In this document: piece by piece, positions 13,457 to 23,484 of the stretch | Numbering within the stretch: position 1 is the stretch's first letter | How the letters are laid out: the number at the start of each line of letters is the position of its first letter | Source: Dipylidium caninum | Taxonomy: Eukaryota > Platyhelminthes > Cestoda > Cyclophyllidea > Dipylidiidae | Reading direction: 5' to 3' | Assembly (NCBI GenBank): GCA_017562135.1 | Contig: QEYB01000936.1 | Location: 496,001 to 560,000 of the forward strand | DNA length: 64,000 bases | Program-made: the position numbers and the translations under genes | Notes under the pieces: model-generated | What the model was told of the DNA's origin: nothing | What the model saw: the letters and a program-made list of their open reading frames with translations, nothing else | Databases searched by the model: none

Positions 13457-15715
13457 CTGACAGCTGATAGCGTGGTTGCTGTGACAGCAGGCCACTCGAA
13501 AAGCGGTGTGACACCTCTCACATCGGTGAATATGCGAGGTTTCCCTCGGTCTCGGCGTGGTTGTTTAATCCCGAGTGCATTAGGGGCAGATTCACCGGTA
13601 AGCCGAAGATCGAGATGTGATCATTAATAACAAATTCCGCGCAACGCCTCCTCTCCTATCTCCAGCGTGTATCCGCCTGCCAGCAAAATGTCACCATTAA
13701 ATTTTTAACGCCTGACACGCACGCCAAGCCTGAATGGGCCACCAGAACAGCGTCGAGTGCGCTGCCGCGGTGTTGGTAATAGGGCATCGCTTTTAAAACC
13801 TCCGCGTTAATCCAGCTGACCAATGAGAGGGCAGTGCAAAGACCTGCACTACTTCTGCACCAATCAACGAACGATCTGTCATGTGGCGTAGTGTATAAGC
13901 TACAGATTATCGATCGGTGGTCCGCTGCCCCGTAAATGGTTCCTACTAAAACAGCATTTAATCTGAGTAAAATAAACATAAAAGAAATACCAGACTCCCG
14001 AGGCACTTTTCTCTTTCCCGAATTTAATGGTACACATGTTATCCTGCTGAAGGAAATACTTCCTTATTCCTCTCATTTAACCTTTTCCTCGATTCTCCTA
14101 CACGAAAGACCTAAGTGAAATGGGCGCGTAGTGGATAAGATCTTGATGTCCCAATCGGTGTTAATGCTTCCAAACGGTAGGAGAGGTTGTATTGAATTTG
14201 GCTTGACCGGAGGAGCGGGGGATGGGGTGATGCATGGATAAACCTCCGCACAAACACAAACCCCAAGGACGTAAAGAAATTTCGAATGAATTTGGCAGCT
14301 ACTAAACATGGATCTATAGAGCCTTGGTATCCATAGCATTTAAACAGCTGTGCATGTAGCAGAAGAGGAGGGAAGGGGGGGGGGTGAGAGAGGGCGAAGG
14401 GGGCCAGGTGAAGGAAATAACGCCTGCCTGTGGGAAGACAGACTAAGCTGTCACAACTGATTTCAATCCGAATGCGGCTGAATGCGAAGATGACTTTACC
14501 TACTACGAAGAATAATCTTGCCTTAAATCGACTGTTTGTGGACGCTATTCATTTTCACCACCTTCCAACCGCCTCATCATCCAGGCCCGAGCCTTTAAGA
14601 CTATGGGCTGTCAGTAATGTCAGCAATAATACGATGTCATGGATCGACGTACAACCACTAAGGCAGTATTATCTGCACAATGCACAATCTGTGGGAGGCA
14701 ATTACGACAGTCCACGGCGGCTATCCGCTTGGGCACAAGGCAGTCGTCAATCGGGATTCAAGGCAAGGGTCGAGGTTAAATGTCACGTTGGTCCTTCATT
14801 TATGATCATATTCAAAAAAGGAGATAAGCAGTTCCCTCTCTCTTCAAACGCCAATGATAGTAAAGATAAAAATCAGATAAAGGACTAGGTCATTTTCTAG
14901 TGTTTCGCTCTCCGATCGTGCCATCATACTCGGTCAAGGGTAAAAAGTTGACGTTTGCAAAGTCATTTGAAAGGCGTGAGCGAAGGCAACTTTTGTGCGG
15001 CTAAGAATAGGATAAAATGTGACAATATTTTCAAAAGTCTCCCTTTCACAAGCAGCATAGGCCACGTGAAAGTCACTTGATCTAGTTTTAAGAGACCGAA
15101 AGGACCAACAGCAACGCCCATTGACTGGGAGCAGTAATATGCAAATAGGAGAGTGTAGTGATACCGCATGCTAAGGATATCTTCAGAGACATAAAAGCAA
15201 TATTGGGAAGAAGGAAAGTATGTGGACGGTAAGAAGCTCAGAGGTCAAGAATGTTGCAACGTATTAAGCATACTTCAACTACCGACCTTGGAATTTCACT
15301 TATTAAAGCTCTAGGTGCTAAAATAGGATGAGTGGCAACACTCACTTATAAAAGAATGAATTGTTTTCACAGTGAAACAGATAGAAATTATTTATTAATT
15401 AAAGACAAGAAGACACAAAATCGATCGCTGTTATAGACCAATCACATTGTCACACTGAACGATTAGTCATTACAGATGAAGCCTTATTGTGATAGGCCCA
15501 CGCGTCCACCAATGGTAACGCTTAGACCATGCAGTGATGATGAATCATCGCCCCGATCGGCATTTTAACAAATCCGAGTTAACCAAATTAAATTGCATCA
15601 GGATATGTTTGAATTTGTAAACCTATAGCATTTATTTATGCAACTGTAATCTTCAGGATAACTGCGGAAATTGCCAATATTTTTATCAATTTACCTTGAC
15701 TTAATCCTCTAAGCT
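13457..15715. other. Upstream intron or 5' flank of the MAGUK gene
   Basis: No domain could be recognised. The missing L27-encoding exons may lie here or further right. Frames at 13656-14006 (minus) and 14430-14888 (plus) have no recognisable similarity or splice support. Confidence 0.4.
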
Positions 15716-16252
15716 TTTAACAAGCACTGGATGCTCCCTCCACCCCCGTCTCCCTGCTTCCACTTTATTATCCCAAAGGACGTATTTCAGGCATCACAAG
15801 AGGTGGAGATGAGCTCCCCTGATAATTCCATGTATCTTTTCGCCCTCATTCGAGGTTATGCCAGTTCGCAGTTGCCCCCCAACTCACCCAAGACGTCTAC
15901 TCGAGTGCAACCTCGTCCTCTTCCATCCACTGCTACTCGCTGCCACTCCTGGCGGCGTCTGCACAGGGTGAATGAAGTGGGATGAGTGGAGGAGCGGAAA
16001 TAATTTGGCTTCCTGCCCGAGAGGCGATCACGTCCTAATCCCTCTGTCTTGGCTGCGAGACGTCAGGAGGCCGGCGGGTGGGGCCGGGGGGTTCAGAGGC
16101 GGAGGGGAGGAGAGGGGGAAAGAGGGAGGAGGGGAAAGTGGAGTGCAAGGGGCGAATATGAAGAGGAGGGATGAGATGGAGGGATTAGGTGGAACGCATT
16201 CCGTCGCGTCCCTCGTCTTCTCGCCCCGCTTGCTCTTTTCTACCGAGATGAA
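15716..16252 (+). repeat. Dispersed repeat, copy B
   Basis: Partner of the inverted copy at 6815-7305. It carries an extra ~36-bp segment near its start and a longer G/A-rich second half. The shared open frame (15731-15985) ends at the same stop in both copies. Either a small mobile-element remnant or a segmental duplication. Confidence 0.85.
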
Positions 16253-17355
16253 GGATCGAGTAGATGCGGACTCATCCGACTTTGCTATCACTTTTTGGAT
16301 TTTCCTCCTTAATCATTGTCTTAACCATCCTGCACTCGGGCGACTATGCTGCCTGTCTTTTTGCTGACTTGGTGGAAGAACGTCCAATTACTATGAAACG
16401 CAGATCATTTATCTTCGCCAAAAGCATTACTCCTGTGTTTTATCGTTGGCACCTCCTAAATAAACCTCTCAGACATGACTAACTGAATTCTCCGTTACGA
16501 TTGCTGAAAGGACTTTGGTAATCTCACCACGTCAGTTTATCTTTCGCCTTACGAGCTAGGTGTCTATGGAATTGGAGGCAAAACCTTCAAATTTTGTTCG
16601 CAAATTGTATAGGGTCGGGGCTACTGTGTTCAGTTCAACCACATCCATTGGGGAAAGCAAAGAACGCTTCGTCTAACTGAGAGAAAACGGCGAAAGAACG
16701 CTCTTATTCTGTCTTTTGGGTAATCAACCACAGTCGACAAACCATAATCTGACCAAAAAACTGGAAATACACAATTCTTTATTTTGGACGAGCATTGACA
16801 ACACTCTGGCTTTATTTTACCTACAAATAATTATTTTCGTTCGAGTATTGTATCGTGCGCCATTACGATAAAAGTGAGGAGTAAATTAAACGCGAGAGTT
16901 TGAGTTACCAGGAGAAAGTACACTAATATATCTTTTAGTACATTGAGAGTGACAAGACCTTGTAAGTAACTTCACCCTACAGAGTCCTTCTATGAACCTC
17001 GGATGCCAATTCCCGATTCAATGGTCTAAAGGTAAACTACTGAATAACTTAAATAAGTAGAGCAACAAGGTAGTGGCTCAGTAGAACATTACAAAATACA
17101 AGTATAAGAGTAGAAAAAGTTCAACAAAAAAAACTAAATTTCGGAAAGCAGCGAAGTCTGTCAAAACTGAGTAACCGCAAAATTCTAAATGGAAGTAAGG
17201 AGAGAAGTAAAGAAATAAAAAAGCTTAACAAAAATGTTAGGAGATATTCAGTTGACATCATGAAAAAGAGAAGAAAGGAGACATAAAACGTGGGATAGAA
17301 AGTGAAAATCCACGCCGATCGAACAATATTTACATCGATGCTGTGAGGGACAGAG
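16253..17355. other. Spacer between the dispersed repeat and the large inverted repeat
   Basis: AT-rich. I see no supported gene, RNA gene or repeat here. Confidence 0.5.
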
Positions 17356-17361
17356 GGCAGG

Positions 17362-17379
17362 CGTCACATATTTGTGACG
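17362..17379. repeat. Palindromic terminal motif CGTCAC-N6-GTGACG
   Basis: CGTCACATATTTGTGACG lies 6 bp inside the left end of the large inverted repeat. The same motif is at 25652-25669 (right end), and a one-mismatch version (TGTCAC-N6-GTGACG) is at 20771-20788 in the loop. CGTCA/TGACG are CRE-like half sites; a role as terminus or protein-binding site is inference. Confidence 0.8.
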
Positions 17380-18254
17380 CGTGGTGAGAGCAGCAATGAC
17401 TAGCCTGGCAGGAGTAACAACAAAACAATCACCCGTTTGTGGCACTATTCTCTGATTGGCATGAGGCGATTTCTCTTCCCTACCGGCCAACACGATAAAG
17501 CTGTCGGTCCGAGTGTCGTGCGCGTGTGGGTGGTTGTGAAAATGGGGCATGGGGTCGGGTGAGGAGGGTTGGGGTGGGGTGGGGTGGAGTGGGGTGGAGT
17601 GGGGGTGGTGTGGTGTGGGGAGGGGAGGGGGGGACGATGGGGGTGGCGATGTGGGGCGAAGAGAAGTCGTTGGATGTGCATGTGCATGTGCATGTGGAGC
17701 TGAGAGTCGGCGAAGAGGGGCAAGTGAGTGAACGAGGTGAGGGAATTCGCCCTGTCCCTCCGATGCTAATCACAAGGCTGGTTGTGCTTCCGTTCTGCCT
17801 TGTTGCCCTTCGAGTGTTTGAATCGAGTTGAAGACCTGCTGACTGGTGAGGAGAGGCGGTGGGAGTGAGTGTGTGTCCGCGGTGTGTGTGAGCGTGTGTG
17901 ACACGACTTGAGATGGCCACGCCGGCCAGCGGGGTGCGGAGAGACCGGTTTGCAGACAGGTTGTCTCCTCACATTTCTCGCCTCATGTCGAGTCGTCTGC
18001 GTGGCGGTGTTTAGGTGGAGAGGAGGGGAGGAGAGGAGGGGAGGAGGGAAGTGTGACAGAGAGCTACTTCGACCGACGAACGGGTGGTGTGTGGGGGTGG
18101 ATTCAACGAGGGGGCGTCGGAAGTTGACCCACGTCGCGGAGTGCGGTGTGCGCTGTGACGTGGTGTTTGCAGGGCGGGGCAGGGCGGGGCAGGGCGAGGC
18201 GAGGCGGAGAGGGGAAGGGTGAGGCGAGGCGAGGCGAGGTGAAGCGGAGAAAGC

Positions 18255-18282
18255 GAAGGAAGGAAGGAAGGAAGGAAGGAAG
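18255..18282. repeat. (GGAA)n tetranucleotide microsatellite
   Basis: About seven GGAA units in the left arm. The complementary TTCC run is at the matching place in the right arm (about 24789-24818). Confidence 0.85.
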
Positions 18283-19684
18283 GAACAAGTGCTACACAGA
18301 GGAGGGAGACGCCATGAGATCGACTTGTGACAACGTGCACGGTTGATGGGTTGTGTTCTGCGTTGTGGTACTCGTTGGTGGGTGCGAGGACGCACGACAC
18401 AGAGACACACTTGACACGTTCAGTTGCGTGAAGGGGGAGGCAGTGCTTCACTGTGAAGTGGAGTGCAGTGACTTGAAGTGCGGTTGGTTGGCGCGACGAT
18501 GCGTCGAGTAAGCGTGGCGTGGCCTCAACACTCCTCTTACTTATGAACGGACACGCGAGGCGCGTCTTGTGAGGCAGGAAGTGTTTGCACGCGATCCATC
18601 AGGGGAGATGAGATGCGGGGCACCCGTTCGAAGGCTTCCACCAATGTCCGGTCGCCCGTGGTGAATCGCTTGACCTCACGGAGTCCACGAGTCTTCGCCA
18701 GTCAGCCAGCTCGCATGTTGGAAGGTGGAGTTGGAAGCAAGTGCAGCTGAACCGTTGTCGCGTGGGGTGGCTTTGGAGGACAGAGGAGGAAGGAGGTCGC
18801 TGGTGGGTGCAGAAGCGTCGGTTTCGTTTGTGCGGGTGACTGTGGATGAGTGAGCGATTTGACACCAGCCGACCTCTCGTGCGACGCAGACTTGCACAGG
18901 TGGGCTGTTTAACTCCCTCAGCTCTTCTCTCCACTGACGCTTCTCACGCCGCATTCACATGGTGTCGAGGTATTCACAGACTTTGGCGAAGAACTTCTTC
19001 CACCACAGTGTCATCCTCCTCTCCCTCCATCTGACCCACTACTCGCCTCTCCACCCATCATTGAGTCGACCTCCTTCGCCCCCTTTCTCCCATCCTCCTC
19101 GTTGCCCACTGGCGATGTTGTCACAGTCTGTCCTGCCTCGACAGCGTGTATGCCGGACGTGGAGGCGGCGGGAAGGAGCAAAGTGTTTGAGGCTGGACGA
19201 GGAGTCAAGCTGGCGTTGGTGGTGGTGGTGGTGGTGGTGGCGGTGGTTGCGATGTTGAGGCGAGGCAGTAGGAGCGGACGGAAGTAGGTGTTGCCTCGTG
19301 GATGCTCAAACGTTGTCCAGACATGCGTAGACCATTTTCTTCTATGTCGTGGCAGGTGGTCGTGAAATGATGCATGAGATGGGCGCGCATCACTTAACGA
19401 ATCATCCATGGGTTTGCTCTGCACTGGCAATCCCCTCTGCGTCTCTCTTTGTCTTTGTCTGTGTGTGTGTGCTTTGTGTTTGTGTGTGCGATGGTTATGG
19501 GACCGAAGTGGAAGTAAGTAAATCAACGAACTGTACAGAGTTCTTTGACGAGTGTTTTAGTGTGGCTCTATCCGGGGCGTTTCATCAGTGGACTTGAATT
19601 GTCCGGCGTATATGCGAAGGAGACTGTGGGCGACGAAATTGATGTCTACGACGCCAAATTCGAGAGACCTCGAAGTGTTTATAA

Positions 19685-19843
19685 CAAGTGAAGTGGCGGA
19701 ACCAATTTTCTGTTAACCACCGATAAAATCTTAGGTCGCATTTGTCTGCCTGTGAAGGCGAGTTAATTGTCCAAACCCCCAGGTTATGACGCTTCAGACG
19801 AAAGTACCCACTTGAGGCAGTACATTCGAGGTAGTGTGGCTCT
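19685..19843 (+). repeat. Nested inverted repeat, left copy (~160 bp)
   Basis: The reverse complement of 21909-22072 matches this stretch with roughly 85-90% identity by eye, including the long shared runs GATAAAATCTTAGGTC, TTTGTCTGCCTGTGAAGGC and CTTGAGGCAGTACATTCGAG. It is older (more diverged) than the outer arms. Confidence 0.85.
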
Positions 19844-20770
19844 TACTCGACCACTACGATCCTGATAGTCGTGGAAGGCTCAAAGGGCCCCGACTGATAA
19901 AAAATTTAAAATATAACCAGACGTTTTAACCAAATATAGCGGAAATTTAGTTAAGACCGGCAGAGTTCCGTTTCTTCGATGCGTTTATAATTCAGGCGAG
20001 AATTGAAATAATTTGGTTTTCGTATTTGTTTGACAAAAAGTAAAGGCAACGCTCCTATTCTATCTAAAGTTATTTTCAATTCATTTAACTAGAATTTGTG
20101 ATTCAAAGCCTTCTCTCGTTACTTGTTCGCCCTTTTTTAATTATAACAATCTATCGTAATCTTTGATGTGAACGTGGTACATGCAAATCGCTATAACCAC
20201 GTTGTCGTCAATTTTATGAATTTATACCATTCCAACTTTTAAGTAGGAACATTTCAATCTGTTTGGTTATTGGATCGCACGTTAGCCTGGAATCTGTCAT
20301 TTTTTGTCAGCAAACGGGACGGTACTCACCCCCTTCTCTCGTCAAGGCGACATCATCCGCCTGTTGAAAGTCATTTGTCTGATGAATTTTCTCCCTTTCT
20401 ATGTTGTACACTTTTTGCAATGGAATCAACAGTCGACGGGATTAAGATAAAACGACTTTTCACAAGCCCACCAGAATGTTTAAAACTTATGGCCTGACAA
20501 ATTCTCGTGTTGATGACCTTGAAAGGAGCATAAAACTCCCTGAAATCCAACCACGCGGAGGAACATAATAGCGCGCGAAGAGTCACAGCAGACATTCCCG
20601 AAGACGCCTCTGAATAAAATCTTTCCTTATTTCTACGCTTTCATTGATAAAAATAATTAACTCCTCCTGCTATTTACGACGTCGACTGAAATCAATGGTA
20701 GTGATGAAAGAGTTGAGCATATTTACATTTCCATACACTCACAGCGTAGAATTTCATTCCTACCAACGCC

Positions 20771-20788
20771 TGTCACAAATACGTGACG
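20771..20788. repeat. Central copy of the CGTCAC-N6-GTGACG motif (one mismatch)
   Basis: TGTCACAAATACGTGACG, preceded by ACGCC and followed by CGCG, as at the termini of the large inverted repeat. It lies near the middle of the loop. Confidence 0.65.
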
Positions 20789-21908
20789 CGCGTATCTGAC
20801 CTCATTGTAATTTGCCAATGAGGTATAAAAAGGCAGTTGTCTTAGATCAACTCGGTAGCGGGAGATTAATGCAGGTGTTTGGGAGCCTCTGGCAGAAAAA
20901 ATTACCATTCTTCGAGGTCAAAAGAATTGACAAGACCTGCACAACAGCAGGGCTACGCGAAGTCAACAGGTCGCAGGTCAAAATCATTTTGAACATCCCT
21001 TATAATTAGGAAGTTGCTAACTCGAGCTCTTAAATCCGACCCCATTTCACATAACATTTTCCCTTTGGAAGTATTAAAAGACGGCGAGAAACTCAATGCG
21101 GCCGGGGCCGTTTACTCAACGAGATTTTATCTAAAGCACACTTGTAGACACGCGATAAATCTTAGGGCCGCGGCACCGACTCAGTTGCCATTGGGTAAAC
21201 TGCCATCAAATTGAAGACTCGGCAAAATTTCCGCCATCATCACCACAGAAGTGTGTTAAGGTGGGGAAGGTACCTCCCCCCCCCGACTCGTTTTCACATG
21301 GCTGAGAGGAGGGGGGGGGAGGGGGAAGAGAAGGAGGAGACACAAGGGTCACTTTGCCCTTTGGTTCAAGCAGGTGTAAAAAGTAAGTGTAAAGCATTGA
21401 GCATAAGGAATTTACTTCCTCCACTGGGCGAAGAGTAATTTAATCAGGCGAATTCACGAGGACGAGGGCGCCTGTCGACGCAAGAGGCCACGTTGTGGAT
21501 AAATGGCACCCATTTTTTGTACAAAAAATGAAGTTAGTTGAACTGATTGATTTACTTTCAAGCCGCCAGAAACCGCAAGTGCGCCAATCAAAGGACTAAC
21601 GTAATTTTAGAAAAAAAGGGGAGAGCTTATGAAGATTATAAGAGTAACAAAATGCTAAATGGTACAGACGACATTGAAACGCGACCCAAATGGGGTATGT
21701 AGGAAAAAAGAAAAGAATTACAGCGTGTCCTGCGATAAGACACTTGACAGGACCGACAAAAGTCGATGAGTGTGTGTTTTAATCGGTGTGGAAATGGGCG
21801 GAAATTTTGTCCTCTACGTTGCCAGATCGCAGTCTTCTGCTCTATTCACCACTCGAGAGAGAAAAACACTATCTTGCACAATCATTATGGAAGGAGATAT
21901 TCACAAGG

Positions 21909-22072
21909 CGAGTGCTACACTACCTCGAATGTACTGCCTCAAGTGGATAATTCCGTCTGAAGCGTCATAATCTGGGGGTTTGGACAGTTAACTTGCCTTC
22001 ACAGGCAGACAAATGAGACCTAAGATTTTATCACTGGTTAGCATAAAAGTGGCTCCGATATTTCACTTACTT
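21909..22072 (-). repeat. Nested inverted repeat, right copy
   Basis: Partner of 19685-19843 in reverse orientation. Together they form an inner inverted repeat inside the loop of the 8.3-kb structure, with about 2.07 kb between them. Confidence 0.85.
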
Positions 22073-22498
22073 TAACTACTTCAATGTTTCTATAATTTGA
22101 CGTCGTAAATGTTCATTCGCCGTCCACCATCTCCTCCGCATATCCACTAAACAATTCAAGTCCACTGATGAAGCGTCCGGAGAGAGAAGTGCGGAGTGTG
22201 TGTGCAACACGCAGATAGTCTCCATGTCACACAGTCTGAGGGAAAAGAGATCTTCTTGATTCAAAATGGCTCTCCGATGACATCACAGCAGTAATGATGG
22301 TGCACTGGTGTGCAGATCCATCCAGATTCGACGGGGAAAAGTAAGAATAAAAACAACGCACAATTCTGAGTGCTGACAGGCGAGGCAGACTTTTTGTGAG
22401 GAGGCAAAAATGAACATTATCGTGCACAATTCACTCAATCATTGCGGAAAGAGATATTTACAAGGGAATGTATAAACACCGTAAGGCCCGATTCAACT

Positions 22499-22786
22499 TC
22501 ATTTCGTCGCCTCCTCCAGCTCCTCATCTTCCGACTCGATTTTGGTAAGCCGAGTAGGAATAGACAGACGGCGGGCCTTTTTCGACATCTTCGAAGACGA
22601 TGAGGCGTTTGAACCCGACGTCTTGGCATCTGGCATCTTCTCACCAAATGCCTCCAACTCCTCGTGAATCGACATGACATTATCGGCCAATTCATTGGAC
22701 CAATCGTCGAAGTGCAGGCGAGACGCCTCGCCACTCCCATCATCCTGGATAGAAGGAAAGGAAGAAAAAGATATGAAATCTTCCAT
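22499..22786 (-). CDS. Small acidic/serine-rich protein or terminal exon, unrecognised
   Basis: I do not recognise this protein. An open frame of 95 codons starts at an ATG in a good context (CAACATGG) at 22786 and ends at a stop before 22499. It has an acidic, leucine-containing stretch (SNELADNVMSIHEELEAF), a Ser-rich linker, a basic KKARRLS segment and an acidic tail (ESEDEELEEATK). Alternatively it is a last exon starting at 22744. There a pyrimidine-rich tract and TATCCAG precede GATGATGGGAG in the same frame, so the protein would begin DDGSGEASRL and upstream exons would lie to the right. Either way the codon pattern looks real, unlike the surrounding repeats. It sits in the loop of the large inverted repeat, about 700 bp from the right arm. 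Confidence 0.5.
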   Translation of the reverse strand: MEDFISFSSFPSIQDDGSGEASRLHFDDWSNELADNVMSIHEELEAFGEKMPDAKTSGSNASSSSKMSKKARRLSIPTRLTKIESEDEELEEATK

Positions 22787-23484
22787 GTTGAGGTGGCGAG
22801 TGTGAGGCGAGTCTAGTAGCAGATGACCGAGGCAAGTGGCGACAAAGAGGCAAGGATAACAAAGTGTAGAGGTCAACAAAAAAAGGAATCGGAAACAAGT
22901 CGGTCAAGCAGAGGTAAATCAAAGAGTAAAAAGACTTCCACCAACAAGACACAATGAGAAAGCTAAGTTAAGGACAAAGTAAAACGGAGGTCAGGGGGCA
23001 AAGATAGACGCTCAACGAGAGGGGGGGGGGGTGGAATAAAACGATAGAACAAGTAAAAATGAAGTGAAATCGTATAAAAAAAGAGAATTCTAACATGCGA
23101 GGAGACATATAACGCCACTTAGTGTTCGGTGGATTGGTCAGGTGAACGATAACGCATTTGGAAAAAATGCATGTTTAACAACTACAGACAATAAGTATCA
23201 GAAGGTAAACGTGAAAATAGGTGAGAATGAACAATAATAATTGGAAAAAAAAACAAGAGAGATTCTTTGATGATGATGACGACGAATGGCAGGGAAAGAG
23301 AAAGGTGTAAGGTAAGGTTGCACAGTCCCATAGAGTTCGGTAAGCGTGGTCCTCCTCATAAGTGAACAATTGGTGTAAATTACCTTCCCTCGCAGAAGGC
23401 CGTCGCCTCGCTCGGACTCGCCACACCCCTTTTCTCATCTCCGCGCCCATTAAAAAGTCATACCATCACACTCGCTTACGCACT
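22787..23484. other. Loop of the large inverted repeat, right part
   Basis: A/G-rich spacer with a poly-G run near 23021-23030. An upstream exon of the 22499 gene could be here, but none could be fixed. No other feature seen. Confidence 0.4.

Larger units (their letters stand above)
17356..19541 (+). repeat. Left arm of an 8.3-kb inverted-repeat structure (~2.19 kb)
   Basis: The reverse complement of this segment matches 23485-25675. The outer edge is sharp: both arms share GGCAGGCGTCAC and diverge immediately outside it. The inner edge is at GCGAACTGTA/CAACGAACTGTA. Two stretches are translated identically in both arms (for example a 62-codon frame at 18846-19034 and 24199-24011). Arms differ by microsatellite length and small indels. 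The arm is full of simple sequence: GGGGTGGGGT-like runs (17526-17650), GGAA repeats (18255-18282) and (TGG)n (19215-19245). Frames inside read as proline/histidine/serine-rich low complexity and are probably not genes. Confidence 0.92.
19542..22498. other. Loop of the large inverted repeat, left part
   Basis: AT-richer than the arms. It contains one half of a nested inverted repeat (19685-19843 with 21909-22072), the central CGTCAC-like palindrome, and a perfect palindrome TTTTTTGTACAAAAAA near 21511-21528. No coding region could be supported. Confidence 0.6.

Noticed and set aside
17480..18451. Long open frames with Pro/His/Ser-rich translation on both strands of the left arm
   Set aside because: They follow from simple GGGT/CCCA and GGAA repeats, have no splice structure or domain, and are mirrored in the right arm.
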